From contig NZ_JAESDI010000001.1 of NCBI RefSeq assembly GCF_019249215.1, positions 332,431-396,430 on the forward strand: 64,000 bases of DNA, read 5' to 3'. Source of the DNA: Alteromonas lipotrueae. GTDB lineage: Bacteria; Pseudomonadota; Gammaproteobacteria; Enterobacterales; Alteromonadaceae. The position numbers and the translations under genes were made by a program. Below the pieces are notes generated by a model. That model was not told where the DNA came from, made no database searches, and worked only from the letters and a program-made list of their open reading frames with translations. Shown piece after piece: positions 58,228 to 64,000 of the stretch (position 1 is its first letter; each line of letters starts with the position of its first letter).

Positions 58228-58416
58228 TTATCGTTGACCGTTTAGTATGCTTAATGCTGCTTCAGCCAGTTTTAATTCTTCCTTGAACATCTATATTTCT
58301 TGTTCTTTTTCTAGGTACTTTCTCACTACCCCTTGCTGTGGCCGCGCTGGTATCACATCATAGTAGTTGGCGAGCCTATTTATAAGCGAATCGCTGCTCG
58401 CACAAAAATCAATCAT
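58228..58416 (-). pseudogene. interrupted small ORF
   Basis: A minus-strand frame opens MIDFCASSDSLINRLANYYD and runs 41 codons to an in-frame TAG, then continues open with MFKEELKLAEAALSILN to a TAA. The two halves read as one helical protein with an amber stop, so I suspect decay. The family is unknown. Confidence 0.35.
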
Positions 58417-58680
58417 AAGTGTATATTACAGCTTCACGTTGTAAAGGCGTAAGCTTATGGATTCATAAAGCTGCTCAGTTTAATGTAAAGCAAAGCTATA
58501 GAAAGAGTGTAAGCGGGAGCGGCAGCAATACGTTCTTAGCTGTCATTATTGGGACTCATTAAAGCACCAAAGTCATTAGCTACGATAAAAAAGCTCAATT
58601 GCAGTCTTTGGGTTTATAACGCTCGGTTTTATGATAAAGGCCTTTTCTGCATATAGGCAAACCTCAACCATTAAAAATCC

Positions 58681-58850
58681 TCCAAAGCCAAGGTCTATTT
58701 CGACTTTGAAAAAATGCCTCTGGGTATCAGGCCTGACTTCTTACTCGCTATAATGAAGACAGTGCCTTTGTTAGCCTAATTACTGATGATGGTGAGTGCT
58801 TCAATGATTATAATTATGGATATCAACTTGAACCAGTAGAGAACGGTTAA
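58681..58850 (+). pseudogene. frameshifted gene remnant
   Basis: One frame reads KVYFDFEKMPLGIRPDFLLA. A second, shifted near 58749, continues YNEDSAFVSLITDDGECFND and ends at TAA 58848. Together they look like the C-terminal part of a lost protein. The remainder of 58417-58937 has no gene I can support. Confidence 0.35.
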
Positions 58851-58937
58851 GTTTCGTTTGAATTGAATACTGATTGTTGCTCTACTGGAAAGATATTACT
58901 TGAAAGTAGAGTCGAATAATTTAAGGAAGAAGAATTC

Positions 58938-59468
58938 ATGAGCCAAATATCAATATCTGTATATTGCGAAAAACATAATATCACTGAAGATGAGGTGAAA
59001 GCTCAGATAAGGAATGGTGAATTAGTGGGCGGCCCTAAAATGGGAGTGTGGTACGTTGATGTTGATGATATCGTTGGTGTAGATTCATCTGCCATTTTAA
59101 AAGAGCCGCAACAACAACAACTATCGAGCAATAGCACTCCCAAACAGTTAATTGTTTTATCTAGCTTGGATTACATTTCGAAAAAAGAAATATTGGAACT
59201 AGGACTCGTTTCGGCCAGCTCAGTACAGAGTGTGAATATCTTAAAATCTGTTGGTGCAGAGATACGTTCACAGACAATCGGAGGGAAGTCAGAGACACTA
59301 TCTAGTCTCATGGATAGTGCTAGAGAACATAGCCTTAAGAAGCTCCAGTCTGAAGCTTATAAGTTGAAAGCAGACGCTATCATTGGTATTCGTTTCTCTA
59401 CTAGTGAAGTTTTACAGAGAGGCGTTGAAGTGATGGCATATGGTACAGCAGTAAAGGTAGTCGGATAA
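58938..59468 (+). CDS. YbjQ/UPF0145-like protein with N-terminal HTH-like region
   Basis: The C-terminal half (about 95-176) resembles the YbjQ (DUF74) family: SVGAEIRSQTIGGKSETLSS, ADAIIGIRFSTSEVL and VMAYGTAVKV. These form pentameric beta-rich assemblies of unknown, possibly metal-related, function. Residues 1-45 resemble a short excisionase-like HTH (SVYCEKHNITEDEVKAQIR), followed by a Gln/Ser-rich linker. AAGGAAGAAG precedes the ATG. It points right, against the surrounding cassettes. Confidence 0.75.
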   Translation: MSQISISVYCEKHNITEDEVKAQIRNGELVGGPKMGVWYVDVDDIVGVDSSAILKEPQQQQLSSNSTPKQLIVLSSLDYISKKEILELGLVSASSVQSVNILKSVGAEIRSQTIGGKSETLSSLMDSAREHSLKKLQSEAYKLKADAIIGIRFSTSEVLQRGVEVMAYGTAVKVVG

Positions 59469-59589
59469 AAGTTGTACTCTCACCACAGCTAAAGTAGGTC
59501 ATAAAGTTCACTCAGTATTTCATGTTGAATCGTCACTCGCATTCTAAAAAACGATAATTGGTTTTTAGAATATGTGCTCGATGAAGCAG

Positions 59590-60072
59590 CTAACTTTTTT
59601 CTTCTATCAATTCAATAATTCTCGGTGTGCCGTGAAGTTCTGCGTAATCTTTATGGTTAAACGGGAGAGGACAGTCTACAACAGATAACTTGGTTTCAAG
59701 TATGGCTTCAACTCGCATTTCATCTTTTTTGTATATTGCATTCTGTAGAGCTTTGTGAGCCCCTAGGTCATCTTTGAACGTTAACGCGTTTCCGCTTAAC
59801 CCGTGAATGTCGCTGCCACAATGCTTGCACTTAATCGCTTCTGCCTTGACTAACTCTGCGCAGTAGGGGCACTTCTTCTCGCTGCCGCTCTGAATGCGCT
59901 TTGATTCAATTTTCTGATCATTGGAGTCGGTCAGCATTGCTATCAGTAAACTGATGAGTGGAGATAGAAGCAGAGACAATATAAAGTAACCAAAAAAGCT
60001 TTTGCCACGCTGCGAGGCAAACAAGGCTACAAGGAATGAAAATACCAACCAGAAAATGAAAAACGGGCTCAT
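59590..60072 (-). CDS. zinc-ribbon membrane protein
   Basis: The 160-residue protein has two N-terminal transmembrane helices (about 4-20 and 28-48), a basic linker, and a zinc ribbon KKCPYCAELVKAEAIKCKHC (four Cys). A short alpha/beta tail follows. The ribbon type is common in small membrane proteins of unknown function. A GGATTTC sequence precedes the ATG. The cassette leader reaches back to attC site 10. Confidence 0.7.
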   Translation of the reverse strand: MSPFFIFWLVFSFLVALFASQRGKSFFGYFILSLLLSPLISLLIAMLTDSNDQKIESKRIQSGSEKKCPYCAELVKAEAIKCKHCGSDIHGLSGNALTFKDDLGAHKALQNAIYKKDEMRVEAILETKLSVVDCPLPFNHKDYAELHGTPRIIELIEEKS

Positions 60073-60256
60073 TGAAATCCTTTCAATATAGTTGTATTAG
60101 TTACCCTGTAAATTATCACGTTATTTATAAGCGAACAAAAGATAGTGAATTTACCACAACTCTAATGGATACACCGTAACCACTATTTATTGCACGGAAA
60201 ATGCTAAACAGATCAATGAACGTCAGCATTAGCCATATGCCTAGATTAAGACACGA

Positions 60257-60322
60257 ATGTCCGAAAAATGTACATTTCGCCCTCCCAGAGTCAGTGGCAA
60301 CTAGAGACAAACAACGGACGGT
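60257..60322 (-). repeat. cassette leader repeat, copy C
   Basis: Read leftward from attC site 10 it begins GTTATTGACCGTCCGTTGTT (first bases inside the core), then TGTCTCTAGTTGCCACTGAC, TCTGGGAGGGCGAAATGTAC. It links copies D and E (first block) to copies A and B (second block). Confidence 0.7.
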
Positions 60323-60430
60323 CAATAACTTTTAAATAAGGGGCGCAGGCATGTGGGGCATAATGGCGAAGCCGCCCCGCATGTATGCGTCCCAGCGAAC
60401 GAAGTGAGTGACTTAATTTTTTTGTTATGT
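60323..60430 (-). repeat. attC site 10 (leftward)
   Basis: Ends ACATAAC and GTTATTG. About 69 bases of its centre are identical to attC site 13. It provides the TAA stop of the gene at 60425. Confidence 0.92.
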
Positions 60431-60715
60431 GCCATCGCTTGATACTTCCACGAAAAAACCACTAACTTTCTGACCTTTAATTTTTGCACACCACCGTTTA
60501 TAAAATGGATACGCTACTAAGGCCATCATAACGCCATTTACAACCGAAACTGCCGGTGTTGCTACCACTGAAATTAAATCGACTATGGTCGGTTCTCCGA
60601 AAAGCGCAATAATAAAAATGAGAACTCCAAATACTAATCCACCTATAAAGTTAATGGTTGCAGATATTTTGATAAGTGACTTTAAGCTAAGTTGAGTATG
60701 AAAAATTCTAGTCAT
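60425..60715 (-). CDS. small two-helix membrane protein (cassette)
   Basis: This 96-residue protein has two transmembrane helices (about 15-40 and 46-72) and a basic C-terminal tail (YKRWCAKIKGQKVSG). Function unknown; small membrane proteins are frequent in integron cassettes. Its TAA stop is the TAA of the attC core. The cassette is compact, about 390 bases including attC. Confidence 0.65.
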   Translation of the reverse strand: MTRIFHTQLSLKSLIKISATINFIGGLVFGVLIFIIALFGEPTIVDLISVVATPAVSVVNGVMMALVAYPFYKRWCAKIKGQKVSGFFVEVSSDGT

Positions 60716-60736
60716 AGGTTTCTTATTCTAAGTGGC

Positions 60737-60797
60737 ACATAACGCCCGCATAATAGGCGCGAGCTTGCGAGCGGCCTAATTGATGCGATTGTTATAT
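60737..60797 (-). repeat. attC site 11 (leftward, 61 bp)
   Basis: Ends ATATAAC and GTTATGT. Arms GGCCGCTCGCAAGCTCGC pair imperfectly with GCGCCTATTATGCGGGC. This is close to minimal attC length. Confidence 0.85.
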
Positions 60798-61745
60798 TCA
60801 TTCTTCCGATTCCGGCTCGATGTCTTCTCTTCTAAAAAGACCAATAGACTTTTTGTTTATGCCATTACCGTTAGGCGAATATGGAAGCTTTTTTGAAATA
60901 TTTTTTTCAACCTGGCCATCTTCGTGCAGGTTATAAAGGATTGCATCTATCGTCTCTAAGGGTTTTGTGTAGACCTCTGGGTTTAATGTCTTTAAATCGG
61001 CAGTAAACCCAAAGATAACAAAGACTGTTGAGAATATGAGCCCCCAATGAGGTTTTCTTTTATTGATTTCTTTTTCAACTTCTTCCAATTTCTCAAGGAT
61101 CAGCTTTGTATCATCATTTTCTTCAATTTCGTGAAACTGGGATTTCAACAGATTAACAAGCGCTACGATACGAGCTTTATTGATAATCTCTGGATTGTAA
61201 CGACTAGAAAATTCCTCAAACCCATCAACGGCATAAAAATCATCATCAAACTTGGATGCCGAAAACTTTGTCACCTGACTAAGTCTCGTTAGCGCTACCT
61301 TTGCATTAACAAGGTGCGTCGTTGAAACAAGTTGAGACTCTTCAAGTTCACTGTAATTTCTAATTTTAAAAAGTGAGGCAAATACGCCCATCGAACTGTT
61401 TAGTCTTCTGCGCCTATTAATAGTCCAAATTTCCTTGTCACTTAGGCTAGATAGAATGGCAAACAGCTCGCATAGCTTTGCTTCTTGAAAAACATTTTCT
61501 ACCTGATCTTTTAAATGAGCGGGTAAATATACTAATTGCTCAATAAGCCATAAATACACTGCTTCAAAATTAGATAAAAGCTCTCTATCACAATCGATCA
61601 AAATCTCATCCGATGCAATACTGGTGGACATATATCGGTAATAGCTGGATACAGTGAGCATTTTATCTTTAACTGAAGGATAATCCCGTCCCTCAAGCGT
61701 CCTTGAAATGCTTTCTCTCAGTTTTTCTAATTCTTCTTCTGTCAT
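60798..61745 (-). CDS. helical cassette protein with one transmembrane segment
   Basis: The 315-residue protein is mainly helical and charged over residues 1-230, has one likely membrane span (WGLIFSTVFVIFGFTADL, about 237-254), and a short polar tail ending PESEE. No catalytic motif is visible and the family is unknown. The stop lies just before the attC core. Confidence 0.6.
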   Translation of the reverse strand: MTEEELEKLRESISRTLEGRDYPSVKDKMLTVSSYYRYMSTSIASDEILIDCDRELLSNFEAVYLWLIEQLVYLPAHLKDQVENVFQEAKLCELFAILSSLSDKEIWTINRRRRLNSSMGVFASLFKIRNYSELEESQLVSTTHLVNAKVALTRLSQVTKFSASKFDDDFYAVDGFEEFSSRYNPEIINKARIVALVNLLKSQFHEIEENDDTKLILEKLEEVEKEINKRKPHWGLIFSTVFVIFGFTADLKTLNPEVYTKPLETIDAILYNLHEDGQVEKNISKKLPYSPNGNGINKKSIGLFRREDIEPESEE

Positions 61746-61787
61746 TAACTATAGGTCCTTTAGAGCTTCCAAAGAATATAACGGCCC

Positions 61788-61892
61788 GCATAACGGGCAA
61801 AAATACGTAGGCTATAATACAGAGCGAAGCGAAGGGAGCCTACGTGTTTTTGTCCCAGCGAGCCCGCGAGCGAGTTTATGCGATTGTTAGGT
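61788..61892 (-). repeat. attC site 12 (leftward)
   Basis: Ends ACCTAAC and GTTATGC, with a long arm pair around ACACGTAGGCT/AGCCTACGT. A second core-like ATATAAC lies 12 bases further left, so the exact crossover end has two candidates. It supplies the TAA stop of the gene at 61887. Confidence 0.9.
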
Positions 61893-62375
61893 TTCATTGT
61901 GATTCAACGAAGAAAGAACTGATTTCAATTGCGGAATTGCAGATTGAACAGAGCCCATACCTTCTAGTGAAACCATTAACACGCCTTTATTAGTACCGAG
62001 ACACGCAGCAACTAAATGTCCTACTTCATTTGGCCCTGAATACGCAACTAATTCCCAAGGGGCACTCGTTTGAACATCTAAAGGGGCAAGTTGAGAATAT
62101 AATTCCATTTTAGGAAGTTGTTCATTGAGGTTTGATAAGTAGCTTTTCATTTCAGCTAATATCTCAGCTCCCTTGTCTACGGATGGCACAATGTAGACTG
62201 AAAGAATGATTACCTGTTCTGATTCTTCATTTGCTGCAACAGTTGTAATTTTGTTTGTATTTACAACGGACCATCCATTTCCGAGGGTTAAAGAAAAGCC
62301 ATTGGATTGGATTTCTTGAGACACAGAACTAAACGCTGTAACTAATAAAATCAGACCGAAAAACATCATTTTCAT
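61887..62375 (-). CDS. secreted cassette protein of unknown function
   Basis: The 162-residue precursor has a Sec signal peptide (MMFFGLILLVTAFSSVS) and a mature alpha/beta domain with QSNGFSLTLGNGWSVVN and repeated hydrophobic strands. The pattern resembles PsbP/MOG1-like or DcrB-type folds, but this is uncertain. AAAGGAAC precedes the ATG. It is a single-gene cassette. Confidence 0.65.
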   Translation of the reverse strand: MKMMFFGLILLVTAFSSVSQEIQSNGFSLTLGNGWSVVNTNKITTVAANEESEQVIILSVYIVPSVDKGAEILAEMKSYLSNLNEQLPKMELYSQLAPLDVQTSAPWELVAYSGPNEVGHLVAACLGTNKGVLMVSLEGMGSVQSAIPQLKSVLSSLNHNET

Positions 62376-62393
62376 TTAATCAGTTCCTTTGAA

Positions 62394-62501
62394 ACCTAAC
62401 TTTTAAATAAGGGGCGCAGGCATGTGGGGCATAATGGCGAAGCCGCCCCGCATGTATGCGTCCCAGTGACCAACGGGAACGACTTTATTTTTTTGTTATA
62501 C
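62394..62501 (-). repeat. attC site 13 (leftward)
   Basis: Ends GTATAAC and GTTAGGT. Its centre is identical to attC site 10 over about 69 bases. Confidence 0.92.
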
Positions 62502-62502
62502 G

Positions 62503-62940
62503 TCATTGGCGTAAAACATCTACGGTTGCTTTGTGAAATGTATCCGCTGGGTATAGCTTAGTCTTGCATGAAGTTAACATATGGATACTTTCTTCATTTG
62601 AGCTTACAGATGGAATTTTTGCTTCACATTGCCCCATAAATTCGCCGTCTGTGTTAAATAGGCTGAATCTTAAACTAAGCCCGAAAGCATTGGGAGTTAG
62701 GCCCAAATTAATCATTTTGGTTGTTAGTAGGATCTCATTGTCTACTACTTGAGAATTTACTAATTCAAGACTTAGAGAATCTACAAATGTATCCATATCC
62801 TCTTTAACGAGTTCACGCATGGAATACTTATAAGTCTGTTCTATTTTTATGTGTCCAACAATGAAGTAGGTTGCTAAAACCAGTACAACGGCAACAGCAA
62901 ATCCGGTGCCCCAGAAAAAACCATCCAATATCTTTCGCAA
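62503..62940 (-). CDS. membrane-anchored cassette protein of unknown function
   Basis: The 145-residue protein has one N-terminal transmembrane helix (about 8-30, FFWGTGFAVAVVLVLATYFI) and a beta-rich outer domain (FGLSLRFSLFNTDGEFMGQC). It resembles the single-span, beta-domain proteins common in this array. The family is unknown. Its TGA stop is directly before the attC core. Confidence 0.65.
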   Translation of the reverse strand: MRKILDGFFWGTGFAVAVVLVLATYFIVGHIKIEQTYKYSMRELVKEDMDTFVDSLSLELVNSQVVDNEILLTTKMINLGLTPNAFGLSLRFSLFNTDGEFMGQCEAKIPSVSSNEESIHMLTSCKTKLYPADTFHKATVDVLRQ

Positions 62941-62959
62941 TCTTTAAATTCCTTTTGAC

Positions 62960-63058
62960 GTATAACGCCCCTATTAAACGGCACAGACTTGCTGGCTATA
63001 ATCGCGAGGAACGAGCGCCAGCCAGCGAGTATGGGTCCGGTTGAATGGTTTGTTATAT
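62960..63058 (-). repeat. attC site 14 (leftward)
   Basis: Ends ATATAAC and GTTATAC on the minus strand, with GCTGGCTATAATCGCG-type centre and CGCTGGCTGGCGC arms. Confidence 0.85.
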
Positions 63059-63060
63059 GG

Positions 63061-63486
63061 CTACCAAACCGGTTCATCATTTTTGTTATAAAGAACACCG
63101 AAATTAATATTACTGCATTTACCAAACTCAAATTGCAACTCTAAACAGCAGTTAGAAAAAAACGCAGATTCCATGGAGCCATAATCTTCAACCTCCGGTT
63201 CTTCGTTGCAATTTGATTCCACAAAATCTAAGACTTCACCCTGTTGAACACCAATTAGCTGTCGACCAAACATCTGACAATCTGGATTGTGAACTTCGAT
63301 CCAGCCTAGCCGGTTATGGTTTTCTGGTTCAAATGACAATTCTAGACGAAGGTCAAAATACTGAAGGCGCTTACACTGCGCATCAGTTGTAAATGACTTG
63401 TCAGGCTTTCCCAGCTTCTGAATAGCTTCCGCTTCGAAAATACCAAATTCGACCAAAGAAATTCCTTTGCCTATTACTAGTTCCAT
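63061..63486 (-). CDS. cassette protein of unknown function
   Basis: I chose the ATG at 63486 (MELVIGKGISLVEFGIFEAE), giving 141 residues; the longer open frame runs through the next attC site and is not credible. It is a soluble alpha/beta protein with several cysteines (NCCLELQFEFGKC). It ends close to attC site 14. I do not recognise the family. Confidence 0.65.
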   Translation of the reverse strand: MELVIGKGISLVEFGIFEAEAIQKLGKPDKSFTTDAQCKRLQYFDLRLELSFEPENHNRLGWIEVHNPDCQMFGRQLIGVQQGEVLDFVESNCNEEPEVEDYGSMESAFFSNCCLELQFEFGKCSNINFGVLYNKNDEPVW

Positions 63487-63501
63487 TCTAACCCTATAGC
63501 C

Positions 63502-63608
63502 ATATAACACTAAGCTAAGGGGCAAAAGCACAATGCGAGAATAGCGAAGCCGCATTGTGTTTTTGTCCCAGCTGCCCGCCACGCGGGTTGCGACTTAAGC
63601 GTTTTGTA
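63502..63608 (-). repeat. attC site 15 (leftward), altered at its outer core
   Basis: The GTTATAT end (63502-63508) and the ACACAATGCGGCTTCGCTAT hairpin region are intact. The other core reads CATACAAAACGC where TAACAAAACGC is expected, right where the IS110 flank begins. Confidence 0.75.
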
Positions 63609-63661
63609 TGGATAATTCTTCCCTAAATACACCATATTTCCTTTTCAAAGATGGGTAAAGT

Positions 63662-63801
63662 GAGGCCCAGACTTTGGCTGCAACCAAAGTTGGCTGTGTG
63701 GCAGTTCGATTTAGCGAAGGCTCCTCAATTGAGAGACCGATAACAAACAAGAACACCGCACAGTGCTCCAAGCAACATACTCGAATAGTCGACTGGGCCT
63801 C
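63662..63801 (+). ncRNA. possible bridge RNA region of the IS110 element
   Basis: GAGGCCCAG (63662-63670) pairs perfectly with CTGGGCCTC (63793-63801) across 122 bases. Inside is a hairpin ACTTTGG/CCAAAGT (63671-63690), and CTCAATTGAG forms another (near 63722-63731). IS110 elements encode a structured bridge RNA in the non-coding end before the transposase. Function here is inferred from position and folding only. Confidence 0.45.
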
Positions 63802-63835
63802 GAGCTCGCATTTAGCAAACCAGAGTTAGCTTATT

Positions 63836-64000
63836 ATGAAAAAATCAGTAGTGCAAAACATAAACGTGGGTGTAGATGTAGGTAAGGATTTTCTTGATAT
63901 ACATATTCGTCCGTTGGGCGAATACTTAAAAGTGAGCAATGATAAGAAAGGGATTGGTGAGGCATTAAAAAGGTTAAGAAAATTAACGATTGTTCGTATT
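63836..64000 (+). CDS. IS110-family transposase, N-terminal part
   Basis: The frame opens at ATG 63836 and runs 55 codons to the window edge. The peptide NVGVDVGKDFLDIHIRPLGE is the DEDD/RuvC-like start of IS110 recombinases (first catalytic Asp in GVDVGKD). The rest, including the serine-containing C-terminal domain, is outside the window. Confidence 0.9.
   Translation, partial: MKKSVVQNINVGVDVGKDFLDIHIRPLGEYLKVSNDKKGIGEALKRLRKLTIVRI

Larger units (their letters stand above)
63609..64000 (+). mobile_element. IS110-family insertion sequence, left part (cut by window edge)
   Basis: The element seems to start at or just before 63609, inside the outer core of attC site 15, and continues beyond the window. 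It has about 225 bases of non-coding left end and then the transposase. The true boundary and the right end are not visible. Certain IS1111/IS110 elements target attC sites, which fits the location. Confidence 0.7.

Overview
The window looks like an Alteromonas-type chromosome (Gammaproteobacteria, Alteromonadales). This rests on protein similarity, on the gene order rpsB-tsf-pyrH-frr-uppS-cdsA-dxr-rseP-bamA-skp-fabZ-lpxA-lpxB-rnhB-dnaE-accA, and on the yqcA-truC-yqcC neighbourhood next to a CsrB-type regulatory RNA. No search was run; family names come from motifs and recognition.

The first 39.8 kb is core chromosome. Positions 1-11 kb hold purL, the lytic transglycosylase mltF, tadA, a PspB-like membrane protein, a CPA2/RCK antiporter and a GGDEF cyclase. 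Positions 11-30.7 kb are one long leftward block for tRNA-Ile lysidine, fatty-acid and lipid A synthesis, DNA polymerase III, outer-membrane assembly, isoprenoid, phospholipid and undecaprenyl synthesis, ribosome recycling and translation. lpxD, normally between skp and fabZ, is absent and a terminator sits there. Positions 31-35.8 kb carry rightward map, glnD and dapD. Then come leftward yqcA, truC and yqcC, rightward DUF3549 and DUF3301 genes, and a leftward csrB-like RNA (about 39.10-39.78 kb) with about 47 GGA motifs and an upstream GacA/UvrY-type box.

From about 40 kb to the right edge is accessory DNA. It contains a cluster of integron attC sites without a visible integrase (a CALIN). 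Cassettes at 41.0-43.9 kb read rightward with + strand attC sites; cassettes at 52.8-63.6 kb read leftward with - strand attC sites. Cassette products include a membrane-anchored PD-(D/E)xK nuclease, two HEPN-like proteins, a TIR-domain protein, zinc-ribbon and YbjQ-like proteins, and many small secreted or membrane proteins of unknown function. Several cassettes start with a shared leader repeat. Between the opposed arrays lies a segment with a secreted endonuclease I, a Tn7-like tnsA-tnsB-tnsC-tniQ operon and an HNH lipoprotein. An IS110-family transposase begins at the right edge, directly next to an attC site and preceded by a structured non-coding stretch that could be a bridge RNA.

The strongest items for a second look are the unusually long GGA-rich csrB RNA, the inverted CALIN around a Tn7-like module, the repeated cassette leader, the TIR and HEPN cassettes, the attC-associated IS110 element and the missing lpxD.
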